A stretch of DNA of 64,000 bases, taken from Pyrus communis (Eukaryota; Streptophyta; Magnoliopsida; Rosales; Rosaceae). Shown here one piece after another: positions 38,691 through 50,400 of the stretch; position 1 is the first letter of the stretch; each line of letters opens with the position of its first letter. The notes beneath the pieces were generated by a model. It was not told where the DNA came from. It ran no database searches and was given only the letters and a program-made list of their open reading frames with translations. The stretch spans positions 1,681,501 to 1,745,500 of the forward strand of contig NC_084819.1 of NCBI RefSeq assembly GCF_963583255.1, read 5' to 3'. The translations under genes and the position numbers were made by a program.

Positions 38691-38800
38691 AGAAACAAAA
38701 CCGTGAGGACGTGGTCGGAGCTCAAAGCGGACAATATCGTGCTACAGTGGTGGAGCGGGCCCTCAAAGTGGTCCCCCTCAGGCCGGGATGTGACACCACA

Positions 38801-41800
38801 TATGTACCACATCTAATAAAATAATTGATGAAACATAAACAGAAGGATCAAATTGATATGCGGATATGAATGTTACGGACAATATTGTTCGATTTTGAAA
38901 GTGAAATATTGTAACATTTGCGATAAAAAAATTTATGGAAAAAAAAAAACAAACTGAATGACAAACAAAGCATTTTTGCCATTTTTTGAAAGATTGTAAG
39001 GGAATTTACAAAACACTACTCGAAAAATTAAGGTATTATATAGTTCAAAATTTATTAAAATATAATAAACTTTAGTTTGAAAAAAAAACATTATAAGTTA
39101 TTGTTCACAAGATATAAATTTAAAGTCTTCCCTACAAAGTAACTTATGGGTAATCCTTTCGTTTTCATTTTTTTAGTTTTTATTTTATTGAAAATTAAAA
39201 ACTCATTTAGTATTTACTTTTAATTTTTTAGCTGTCTTTGCCCAAATGTATTTGTCTCTATTGTGCCCTAGGAGATGTCAAATATAACTCATATCAATGC
39301 GAGAGGACGATATAATTTGTAATGAGTTCGTTACCTAATTATGACTTACCAATTATTACGATGTAACTTTGTTGTGAAACATTAAGATTAAACATTACAC
39401 TATCATATCTAAGGGACATGACTAAAAAAACCAAACAAACTAAGACATATCGTACCATACATGATGCAACATAATTAAACCGTTTAGATCCTCATTTTAT
39501 GAATTTATATATGGATCGCAACTAATGTTTCAAAAGTAAAAACTATGAAAAGAAAATCTGTGTAATCCGCGCAAATTTTTAATATTGAATAATAGTTAAT
39601 CATTGATAAGGGTGTTTTAAAAACTCAAGTTGCTTCATATATATATTTTTTTGATCAACAAGTTGCTTCATATTTAAAAGTTTCACTCAGTTCACAAATC
39701 ATTAAAAAAAAAAAAGTTTGATTAAACCACAAATAATCATATGTACAATTAAAGATGCTAAAATTAGTCAACAGACGGATCTTTGCACCCAATCCCAAAA
39801 CGATACTCTTATTATTCTTTTGTCCAAAAAAAAAAAAAAAAAAAACCCTGCTGTTTGTTCAACTTGTCGTGGTAAAAAATGCATGCATGCTAGTATACAT
39901 ACGTAAATGAATTAATAAAGTCAGGATTTAATAGCCAACCACGGTTGATTGAACTGATAATATCGTTTTCTTTCTTAAATTAAGATTTAGGTTCGAGTTC
40001 CGTTGCCAGTAAATTATTTTATTTAGTGATTTATAAAAACTAAAAGAGAGACTAAGATCCCTCTATAACTATAAGTCCTCAAATAGACTTATAATATGTA
40101 GGATATGTTAGAGTAATGTTGAAGGCGACCAAGACTTTTCAACTAAAGTATTTCATCGAGCACATGATGCGCATAATAGAGTCGCACACAAGAAGTAAGA
40201 AAAGGAAAGACAAATATAATAGAAGAAATAGAAGTAGGAGAAATATGTTGTAATTTAGTTTGCCCTATTTATAGAAGTCACATACAATATACAAACAAAT
40301 ATATAGAAGTTTTGTTGGAGTCAAAGATAACCAATAACATTATACTGGCTCTGGCCTTGAATATATGCCGCCCACCGAATATGATATATATCTGCTGTAT
40401 CGGACCTTGAAGCTACATCCCTGTCGCCCACCATTCCGCCATCCTCTCTCTCTCTCTCTCTGGGTGTAAACGCTAAACCGTGTGTTGTGTCTAAATTTTC
40501 AAAACTTGATACGAAAAAAAAGAAAGAAAGATGCCTCTGCAGCGTGTCGGCAAATATAAATTCATGCAATGCAGAGCCTTCTCTCTGATCTAACGTGACC
40601 TTCAATCATTGATGCACACATTCATATGCACCTCCCTCCTCCATGCTATACAGTTTTATATTCTCAGAGAAACGTGTGTCGGTTTCTGGTTGGCTCCTGG
40701 GGCACGATGGTGCAAGTTCATTAGACTATATACTTTATTTAATTATTTTATCCCTTAATTAATTAAAAAGTAATATATAAGTTAACAGTTAGCTAGCAGT
40801 TGTTTTAGCTTTTGTGCTTTATTTACGTCGTTTTACAAAGATACAAGTAACCGAGTCTTCCAATCCAATCAAGCTTTGAAGGAATCAATACACACACACA
40901 CACATATAATGCAAGGGAGGAGGGGTGGTTAGGTTAAAGTTAGGGTTTGATCGATAATTAAGCTTAGTACTTTGATTTTAATATGAGTAATGTTAGAGAG
41001 ATTAAATTTGTAGACAAAGTTTTAAAAATTAAAAGACATAAAAATTGATGATTGATTTATTACTTACATATTGATAAACATATTTATTCTTATTGATGAC
41101 ACATAATTTAGTTTGCAAATTTAATATTCCTAACATTACCTTATAATATTGTTTGCCTTGTAAACTTTTTATTTATTTATTAAGCTTGAAGTAGTTTGTG
41201 TCAGAATTTTTTACATTATTTTTATGACAATTTGGTTTGTTTTTTTCAATTCGTTGGTAGGTTTGCTTTTCTTGGAAGAGGGGTCAATATTCGTTTTCAA
41301 GGAAGCTAGATAGTTGATGATCTGTTGTCGGCAGAAAAAGAAAAATGCAAAGGAAATTTTCCTAAGACTTTTTATAGATTCTTTGACGTTTTATACATTC
41401 TTTGACACTTTACAGTTTAACGTCAATTTTCATGCCAATATTATAAAATAATGTGTCAAAAACATGAGGTGACATAGAGTTTATAAAGAATTTCACTTTT
41501 AATAAAGTCACCTTAGAACTTCTCTAACAAAAATTAAGTACTCAGTGTTGAGAATGAATCATATGTTGATGAGAGGAGCGATCTTTATGGGCTTATGAGT
41601 AAGTTGGACTACTCTCATATTGCCAATTAGTTTTACGATAGAACCACAACTTTCTATATGGTACAAGAGCATGTTGTCCCACATGTGAAGCCAAACGACC
41701 ATACGAGCTCCACGTCATCCCGTTGTGTTATCCACGTGTTAGGCTTGAAAATTCGTTACATGTGAAAGGATTTGTTGACAATAATTCTCATATGGATAAG

Positions 41801-42660
41801 AGAAGGGACTTTACATTAGCTATAAATTAAGTTGGCTACTCCTTATTGCCAAGCATTGCCAAATTATTTTGAGAGTCAAGTAGGTTATTGAAATTTCAAG
41901 TTTTCCCTTGTTGAGTGGGACAATTTTGGGTTGAGGAATGGAAGCCTACGTTACGGGTTTAGCAAAGAGCCTAGCCCAAAGCATAGCTAGAGACAGAATT
42001 GGCCCTTGCCCAGTTGATCAAAAGAGTGGCAATTCAGTTTCTAAAGGCCCAAAATTTTTTTTTCTTCTTTTTGGTCGAAAATTAATATAACATAGTAGAA
42101 GAGTATAATTGTTTTTTTTTAATAAATGATATTATCTACATTAAAATGATGGAGAGTGAAGAGTTTAAATTTAGAAGAGTGTTAAAATTTTAGGGTCTGT
42201 TTGGTGCTCTACTTGAATTCAACTTTTTTAATTATCGTAACAAAAAACTTAAGGACAATAACGTAATTTTACAAAATAAAGTTTTGCTGTTTTTTGTTTA
42301 AGCCTCATCTCAAGATGATTTTATCATCTCTAATTAAGAAAAAAAAAACCTCTCTCCCTCTCTCCCCACTCCCACGTTCTCTCTCACCCACTTCCACTCT
42401 CCTTCAAATTTTAAAAACAAAAGTAAAAAATTTCACACACTTTGTATGTGTGTGGGGGCATACACTTGTATTGATGAACAAAACCCAAAAGAACAAAAAA
42501 ACCAAAAAAAGAAGAAACGAGAACATTGAATACATATTATACGTTGTAACTGCTGCTTTGCTAGCTCAAAAAACTAGGTTCAATGAATGTAGCCAAGATA
42601 TAGTGATATACATCAATTGACGTTACTTATCTGAGTAAATTGTTAGTTGGTGGAGTTGTC
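38801..42660. other. Gene-poor interval, no gene recognised
   Basis: AT-rich, many homopolymer runs, CT and CA microsatellites at about 40445-40461 and 40890-40903. 41419-41484 matches 26432-26500. Open frames at 40321-40605 (minus) and 42294-42620 (plus) have no recognisable domain and are not called. Confidence 0.45.
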
Positions 42661-42954
42661 GTGTATCAGTCAGTGACACCCTTTAACGCACACTAGTTCT
42701 TGCGTTCCTGAAAACTGACAATTCCAGCTAAGACCTTCCTTCCTCTTTTAAAACGCAAGTCTTGCCCTTCACACGACCACACAACGCAGAGAAACAGAGA
42801 GTGAGAGCTTTTGATAGGGAAAATAGTTTGTATTGGGGATCGTTACTGGTTCATATTATCATTTGAAAAGATGTTTCCAAGAAGAACATGGTCGCAATTG
42901 TTGTTGCTGAAGTTAATCCGACCGAAAGTAGTATAAATGACGGGCATTGCATTT

Positions 42955-43017
42955 GGTTCGCGAGAAGTTGGTTCTTGTTGTTGCAATTATTCTTCATGAA
43001 TCAACTTCTCGCGAACC
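42955..43017 (+). other. Hairpin with 20-bp stem
   Basis: Left arm GGTTCGCGAGAAGTTGGTTC (42955-42974) pairs with right arm GAATCAACTTCTCGCGAACC (42998-43017) over 20 bp with a single G-T pair; loop 23 nt. It sits in GC-richer sequence downstream of a leader-like tract (42.76-42.84 kb) and before a good donor (CGG/GTAAGC, about 43053). A matching acceptor (TTCACAG, about 43370-43376) would join it to a further open stretch, so it may lie in a transcribed exon. No gene product recognised. Confidence 0.6.
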
Positions 43018-43475
43018 GCTTGTCTCAACTAATCCTGCTCCGTATCCATGTCGGGTAAGCTATACTTCGCCTTGTGTCTGTCTAGTAGCTTTTTCATATT
43101 ACATATTAATTTTTGGACTTTCTCAAAGGATTTATTTATTTATTTTTTTTTTTTGGAAATAAGATATGTTCATAAACAAGGGTGCGAAGAATAAATTGAC
43201 ATCGATGTCTTTTTCAAACTTTGATTAAGGAGTTTTGGTGTCGTCATAAATAATATATTTATTCAATTTATAGGTCATTATTTTATTTTTTAAAACCAAA
43301 GTGCTAAATATTGAATTCCAAAATTTATTCTTTCTTATTTCTTTTAGTTAATTAACATTATAAATATTTTCACAGGTTTTGGCCCAACTACAGCAGCATG
43401 ATGTACAATTATGCTGGAGATACATGGATTAATATTCTGTTGTTTAAAGGTGATCGGGTCAAATCCTACGTGAGT

Positions 43476-44299
43476 GATTCATGCACATCTTTAGAATATA
43501 TACCACCATATCATGTTAATTCATTCAATTAATATCTTGCTGGTTTAACATTTGCGCAAGTTCGTCAAGCTAGAAGAGGTGTTGTGTGACAAATAATACA
43601 TTTAACAATGCACAATCTCGTCGGTTTGCGTCCAAAATTATCTTATCATCCTTCGCAAAATTTTGGGGTTGAATTGTTCGTTGTACCGCGAGTTATAAAA
43701 TATCTTAACTAAACAACATAGAACACCGCGGTCAACCTTGGCTTTATAGATGTAAGACTTAGTAAAAATAATCTAGATGGTGTCTAAGATGAAGAGGGTT
43801 ATCAAACAACAGAGTATAATAATAATAACATTGGTACGGCAGCGACTCGAGCCAACAATTAAGGTCACATCAACGTTGTTGTTATCATTCACCGTTGTTT
43901 AATGATCTTCCTCAACTTGAGTCCTTGCCACACAAATGTTGTTGTTTTCATGCTCCGTTGTTTGATGATCCTCTTCATTTTGGACACCATCTAGATTATT
44001 GGTATTATGTCTTACATTCATAAACGCCAACGTTGGCCGCGATGTTCTCTGTTGTTTGATTAAGATACTTTATAACTCGTGGTACAATGAACAATTCAAC
44101 CCCAAAATCCTAAAAAGGATCATAAGGTAATCTTGGGTGCAACTGGACGAGATTGTGCAGTGTTGGATGCATTATTTGTCACATAACATCCCTTCTAGCT
44201 CGAAGAACTTGCAAAATGTTAAACCAACAAGAAATTGATTGAATGAATTAACATGATGTGGTGGTACCTATGAATAGTCTTAGATTTGAATATCATGAA
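43476..44299. repeat. Long inverted duplication (arms about 380 bp)
   Basis: 43476-43851 and 43914-44299 are inverted copies at an estimated 80-85% identity. Paired landmarks: ATCATGTTAATTCATTCAAT, GGTTTAACATTT, GTGACAAATAAT, GCACAATCTCGTC, TTTTGGGGTTGAATTGTTC, AATCTAGATGGTGTC. The spacer holds a further diverged copy of one arm piece (CCGTTGTTTAATGATCTTCC against CCGTTGTTTGATGATCCTCT). One frame in the right arm is open for about 30 codons, hinting at captured coding sequence, not identified. Confidence 0.8.
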
Positions 44300-44585
44300 T
44301 ATATATTCGATACCAATTTATTAACTTATTTTTAAGTGTAAAAATATCATTGTATATCCCCATTGTTAATATGAATGGATAGTTTCTTTTTGAGCTTATA
44401 GGACACTAAGTTATACACATGTCAAAATCACAAATTTCTTGTGTTTTGAAGTCTTGTAAAAATATTACTCTAAATTGTAGTCCATATTTTCTAGGTGTAA
44501 TATGGATCAAGTTCGGATTAGATCATCCTAGATTGAGAAGAAACTATATAAAAATCTTGAATGCTAATGTAAATAGTTATGAAAA

Positions 44586-45214
44586 TGTCAAATTATTAGA
44601 GAGACGGATTAAAGGTCCATTTTTAATAACACCGATATTATCCTTAAGTTATTAATTACCACCTGCACAATTTGACAAGTGTGGGGTTTTATCATAAAAG
44701 ACCTTAATATTACTTGGAGGGAGATTATGATATTTAAACTCTTCTTTTCTTAGAGATATGGTCGATGTGAGATATTTTCACACGCCCTCTCACGTGGAAT
44801 CAAATTAGTGGGTCACACATGTGAGATCCATACATCGGCAACCACGTAGAGCCAAGGAAACTCATCTTACATGCAGTGCCAAGGGAACCCACACATCATG
44901 TGGGAGTACGTGCCTACTTTCTGACTCTGATACTATGTCAAATTATCAGAAGGATGGGCCAAAGATTTACTTTCAACAACACCGATATTGTTCCTAACTT
45001 GTTAATTACTACCTGCACAGTTCGATATGTATGAGATTTTATCACAAAAGACCTTGTTATCATTTAGAATAAAAGTTAAGATATTTAAACTTTTTCTTTT
45101 TCTCAGAGATAAGATCGTTATGAGATATTTCCACATAAAATACAACCTAGATATGCTCATGTAAACCTCTTGATGGGCCCCATATCTCACTTGCACGTGA
45201 ATTATGTTCTAACA
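44586..45214 (-). mobile_element. Degenerate TRIM-like LTR element
   Basis: Direct repeats: 44586-44782 and 44936-45214 share TGTCAAATTAT, AACACCGATATT, TTAATTAC.ACCTGCACA, AAAAGACCTT and GAGATATTT. On the minus strand the right-hand repeat reads TGTTAGAAC...TTTGACA (TG...CA) and is followed at once by TAGTATCAGAGTC (44923-44935), a diverged initiator-Met tRNA primer-binding site. The left-hand repeat lacks the TGTTAGAA end, so the 3' LTR is truncated or decayed. No coding region. Confidence 0.62.
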
Positions 45215-45236
45215 GGCTTCATACACACATGCAAGC

Positions 45237-45726
45237 CTAATACATACAAATTAACCACGCACTAACCTTTTTAGAGTGCTTGGACTTCTGTATTTTTGGG
45301 CCTTGCAAATTTAAGATGCACAACATCTTCATCCACTTGATCCTGCCGTGCAGTGCAGCATCACTTGCTGGAGCATTTTCTTGTTCAAAACTCATAAGAA
45401 TTTCGAGCTTTAAAAGTTCAGACTTGGCTGTAGCACGCGATGAGTTGTTATTTGCACCTTTTGATACTATTCTTTGTGCTGTGTGAGATAACTCGCTATA
45501 TTGAACCATGGAGGATGAGGTTGGATTACTCAAATTTGCTTCCCCATATGCATCAAAATCAACATCTCGTCGTCGAGCATCAGTGCTCCCTCTCTTCAAA
45601 TAATATTTAGGTGGTAAACTCGACAAGTCTAACCCCTTGAAATTCAAATTTTCTGCAAGTACAAGTTACCAACTGAGTAGAAGGGTTATATGTAAGTGAC
45701 CTCACTGTCCGAGCCCCTGAATTCTC

Positions 45727-45763
<37 letters not shown>

Positions 45764-46053
45764 CGTGTTACTCCATCGTCACTTTCCAGTTCCAACCTTA
45801 AATCTACAACCTTCTGAAACTCCGAAAACACATGCTTCAAGTTGTTTGCAGCATTTTGAAATATATTCCACAAGCAAAGCCGATGGTGAGAATCAGTTAA
45901 TACTTGACTAATTGCAGCAGCAATCGCAGGGCCTTCATCTGTAGAAGTGGTTTCCGGTTTTTTTCCTCCCCATATATAGCTTGTAAAAATACATTGAACA
46001 AAACCCAAACGTATAATATTACTATGTTCTTCAGTGTCGCTACAACATTTCAA
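45237..46053 (-). pseudogene. FAR1-related sequence (FRS)/MULE transposase-derived pseudogene
   Basis: On the minus strand a transposase-core remnant (TDEGPAIAAAISQVL then HHRLCLWNIFQNA) is followed by a SWIM-type zinc-finger start (LVTCTCRKFEFQG). After this the frame shifts by one and resumes as GLDLSSLPPKYYLKRGSTDA, the segment that in FRS proteins comes after the finger. The second half of the finger (C-x-H) is missing, deleted at the frameshift near 45620-45650. A (TA)n tract at 45729-45760 expands the coding region as a run of Tyr-Ile. The N-terminal FAR1 DNA-binding domain is absent. In intact relatives these are MULE-derived transcription factors of light signalling; this copy is dead. 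Confidence 0.8.
45729..45760. repeat. (TA)n microsatellite
   Basis: Sixteen TA units within the FRS pseudogene. Such expansions arise by slippage and are likely polymorphic. Confidence 0.95.
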
Positions 46054-46677
46054 GACGAATTAATTTTTTGTTTGTCAAAAGATGAATTAATTTCACTCTC
46101 GTGATTTTCCATCAAGATGGTGGCATGCATCATAATTCAGACGAGAGAATTTTATTTATTTTTATTAAAAAAAAAAAATATATAGATAAAGCAATTACAG
46201 AAGGCACAATACTACAATTCATATTGCTGAGATGCACATCACCATCCAATACCTATAACTCTCTATATGAAGAGCAATGCAACAAGAGATAAATATATAT
46301 AGGCCATTTATGCAAATGGATCTTTATTTTTTTTTTCAAAAAATAGAGATTAGGTGTGGGGCTTACTCCACATCGAACTTTAACGATTTGAACCGTCTAT
46401 TTTGAAAGTCTCAATTCATAGATCATATATGCAAAAATTCAATTCAATCTAAACCCATTTGCCTATTTAATTATCAAGATAAAATTTCATTGTTTCTTAC
46501 GTAACAAAGTATTCGTTAATTTCTTTGAACTCAAAGTTAGACGTCTTAAATATTTCTGTGATTTGGCTAATATTTTGTAAGAATAATCTACGAGATGCAA
46601 CTTGAAAAATAGACGTTTCAGATTGTTAAAATTCGATGTGGTGTGTACACTAAAATTAATCTCTGTTTTTATAAAAA

Positions 46678-46750
46678 ATTAGTAATTCCTTCCCTTAAAA
46701 AATTAGTAATTCCTTTCCTTAAAAAAAGTAGTAATTCCTTCCCTTAAAAA
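46678..46750. repeat. Minisatellite, about 28-bp unit, three copies
   Basis: Unit TTAGTAATTCCTTCCCTTAA repeated three times with small A-run length differences. Non-coding. Confidence 0.85.
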
Positions 46751-46904
46751 TTTCCTATATAAAGAAACTAATAATCCGACAAAAGAGAAACTACCAAATA
46801 ATGTCGCGAGTTCAAGAGACCAAAAAATATCAGATGAGTAATAGAATATAATAAAAAATGATTAAATCACGAGCGCACATTGCGATTTGAGAAGGGTGGA
46901 CTGA

Positions 46905-47115
46905 TGGAAAAGGATTCTCGCCGGATCATTTTTTTTGGGATTCTAGGTATCCTGTGATCGTGACTGTTCATTATATATCGTGCGGTTAAAAATCATTTCA
47001 AAATTTAAAATTAAATATAAATAATAACAAAAACTGATCACATGATATATGATGAACGATTAACGATTAACGATTATAATTATTGGATTCCCAGATTCCG
47101 AGAAAAAAGATGTAC
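46905..47115. mobile_element. Degenerate MITE related to 23946-24142
   Basis: Shares TATCGTGCGGTTA, AAATCATTT, TTTAAAATTAAA and CATGATATATGATGAACG with the MITE near 24.0 kb. Ends carry inverted GGATTC/GAATCC words. Flanks GACTGATG and TACTGATA may be a worn 8-bp duplication. It sits about 300 bp upstream of the TOP3B start. Nothing else is recognised in 46054-47413 beyond the proximal TOP3B promoter. Confidence 0.6.
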
Positions 47116-47413
47116 TGATAACGGTCACCATATTGAATGGGATGTGAGCAAATTCGCACTCGAAAAAGCCATGACCCACATATGAGGCATGGGAACACGT
47201 TTCAGTCGTTGGATCTAAAACAACTCAATCGTACGGCCGAGATATAAGTGAGACGGAGACCTCACTGGCGCTTGAAAAACAGGCGGTCGGGTCGAGTGAG
47301 CAGCTCCTCCCTCAAGGCTGAAAGTTGAAACAAAACCAGCCACCCACCGCCCCTTAAATTGGGTCACACTGAAGCTGTGTAAAGCTCAAGATTCAAACTT
47401 TTCAATCAAAATT

Positions 47414-50400
47414 ATGGCTTCCAACAGAGTTTTCATGGTGCGAACGAAAACTACACATACATGTATACATATACATACATATATACACACACACACATCT
47501 CTCTCAATATATAGACATACAAGATGTATCATGATTCTGTGCGGAGCCTGCAGTTTTGTCTTTGATTCTCCTTTCTGTTTGTGCTTTTACATTTTTGCAG
47601 GTCGCCGAGAAGCCGAGCATAGCTCTTTCTATAGCCTCCGTTCTCTCCCATGGCCAGGTATGTCCTCTCTCGCTCTCTCTCTCTCTCATGCACTCAAAAG
47701 CTCACGTTTTGAAACCCTAGCTCCAAAGCTCTAAATCTCCAAGTTAAGGACTTTTTGAATGCTAATAAAATATAGGAGGCAGCAAAGAAGCTGGAATTTC
47801 ATTTTTTTTTTTGTTGGATGAGCATTTAGATGGAGTGAACTCAGCTAGAAATGAGAACTGGGCTACCCCAATTTTTATTTTTCAGTTAAAGAACATGGTG
47901 ATTGATTTCCGTTCTTTTGTTCGGGCATGAAATTGGAGGGTGAATTATTAGGACGATTTGGTTTTAGTGGCATAGAGGTGCTTAATTCTTCCATGAAGTA
48001 GAGAACTTTAACTTCTAACTTCTAAGGAGGGTTATTAGATGCTTAGCTTCGATGTTGGTTATCGGATCCGTTTACAGAAATAGAGGGTAAGTCAGTGTCT
48101 ATTCTATTTGTTTTGGATGGCAATTTAGCTTAAGAGATAAACAGTCGGGGGAGGGCGAGATGGTTGCTCCTTATATTGACTCCTTTACCTGCATTTATAC
48201 TGTTGGGCTAACTTTTTATTCTTAAATGGATGACTTACACGTTAAAGTGAAACTTATAAGAAGATAACAAAGGCAGGCTTCGTTACGTAACATAAAGATA
48301 AAACTGAGTTAAGGACCCATGAGCCTCAACTACATCTGGTTTCAGCATGCTTGCAGAATATAAAGAAAGTGGGCCTTCGAAAACTTGAGAGAACACATAT
48401 AACCTAACCAGGAGTTTACTAGCATCAAGAGAAAACAACTGAATAATTTCTGTAATGTGGAGTATGCCAATAAGGTTCTCATTGAAATTATGGGAGGAAA
48501 ATTAGTTCTTTGGTTTATGGATGTGCTTTTTTCTTGAACTTAATGTACCCTGTATCACTTTGACACATTTTTTTTTCTTTCCATTTTCATGCTTTAGTCT
48601 AAGTTCTGCTTGTAAGAATCATAATTCCATGTTTTTCGCAAATGATTTATATTGACATTCAGCTCATATTTTCATAATACAGATGTCTACAAGAAGGGGT
48701 AGTACGGAAGTCCATGAATTTGAAGGAAAGTTTCTTGGAGTGCATGTGCATTTTAAAGTGACATCAGTTATTGGTCATGTGTTCAGGTCCTTTTCTCTCT
48801 CATCTCTAACAAGAAAAATCATCTTTGGATACTCCCTGGTTATAATATGCGATGATTTATTAAACTTTGTTTTAAGCAATGTCATTATTCAAATATTGGA
48901 TGGGGTTTAGATTAGATTTTTCTTTATTCAAATCCATTAGTTAACTTTTTTACCTTGTTCCTTCTGCTCTCGTTCTCTGTAAAGAAATCCTTATTCATAT
49001 ACTTATTAACCTTTTCTTATTTGATATGTGCTCAAATGTGCTATGTCCTTAGATGTTTTCGTATTGGTCTTTGCCCATTCCTAAGTGGATGGAACTCCTT
49101 GGCAGGTTATGGGTAGGTTCAGGTAGTAGGTTCTATGGTTGTCATGATATACACGCACCCCAATTAAGTACTTTTGAAGTAGCTTTAACTTGGTTTTGGA
49201 TGGATTTCTCCTTTTGTTGTATAGGGTTTCTGCTTTTGTTCGTCTTAACCAGCATATTTCATTACATTGCAAATCTAGCAATCGTCTCTCAATGTTATCT
49301 GGCATAATTGTCTCGCTTTGTGCACAAGTTGAGTAGTTTATTTGTTATGTTTCTAACTCGGTGCCTTTTCTTCTTTCGAACTGTAGTGTAGATTTTCCAG
49401 AAAAATATCAAAATTGGACACTGACTGATCCTCTGGATCTTTTTCAAGCTCCAGTTCTCAAGACAGAAGCAAATCCAAAGGTACAACTTTTTTTACCCTG
49501 CGTCCTCTTGTGGATTTGTAAAACTTTTTCCTCTGATTCTTATGTCATTTGTTGGGATGACCTTGGTGTAAAGGCTCACATTCGCAGGCATTTAAGCCAA
49601 GAAGCTCGAGGTTATGGTAACTTGGTTTTGTGGTTGGACTGTGATCGTGAAGGGGAAAACATTTGCTTTGAAGGTATCTCTCTCAATCCCTCTCCCTATC
49701 AGTCTCCTCTCTCTGCTTCTCTATCTAATACTTGTTAATAAGTTTGTTTTCTCATGAAATGGTGTGTATTTAGTGAATTCAAATTTATCATTAATTCATT
49801 ATTGATATGACATCTGGGAAAAGAAAAGGGAGGAATATGTTAGGGTAAACTTTTTTTTAATGAGAGAAGGGGAATCTCGAATGTAGTTTGTAATTGGTAT
49901 GAAATAGGGAAGACTAGAAAATTGATGGCTAATTTCCATTGGCGTTGATTAACAAGAGAATGGAAAAGTTCATAAAAATTCTAGACTGACTGACAACACA
50001 TAGCAAGCAAAACATATATTTTCCTGCTCAAACCTTGTTTCAGCCTATACTTGTGTTTTGTTCGTAACCAGGAATCTGGTTGTTAATTTGTACAATTGTA
50101 GTCTTGTAGCTAATCTGTTACTAATTATATTCAACTACTCTGAGATACTTGTACATGTAATTAGAAAGTGAAGTTTAGAAACTCATTTCTTATGTTCCCC
50201 TTACCTACACAATAAATATAATGTTGGTATGTCTAAAAGGCACTAAATTTTTTTGTTGCAGTTATCGATTGTATTGGCCATTCAAATGAGACTAGAAGGA
50301 AGATCTACCGTGCTCGGTTTTCCTCTGTTACTGAGAAAGACATTTTGAAGGCCATGGACAACCTTGTTGAACCTAATGAAGACGAGGCATTGTCAGTAGA

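Larger units (their letters stand above)
38146..38795 (+). mobile_element. Complete Cassandra-type TRIM retrotransposon
   Basis: Two LTRs, 38146-38438 (293 bp) and 38509-38795 (287 bp), both TGTGACATC...GATGTGACA, about 88% alike. Target duplication CCACA at 38141-38145 and 38796-38800. The 70-bp interior starts with the primer-binding site TGGTATCAGAGT (38442-38453, complementary to initiator Met-tRNA) and ends with the polypurine tract AAGGGGGGTGGAT (38496-38508). Each LTR carries a 5S rRNA-derived domain, the defining mark of Cassandra. No protein is encoded; movement would need enzymes from another element. LTR divergence and a lost G/C pattern in the 3' LTR end suggest an old insertion. 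Confidence 0.93.

Noticed and set aside
39965..40020. B-box-like GGTTCGAGTTCC, suggestive of a tRNA or SINE
   Set aside because: No cloverleaf and no convincing A box at the right distance; similar B-box words at 28798 and 25136 also lack context.
40321..40605. 94-codon minus-strand open frame
   Set aside because: Contains a CT-repeat-encoded Arg/Glu run and no domain; composition matches intergenic DNA.
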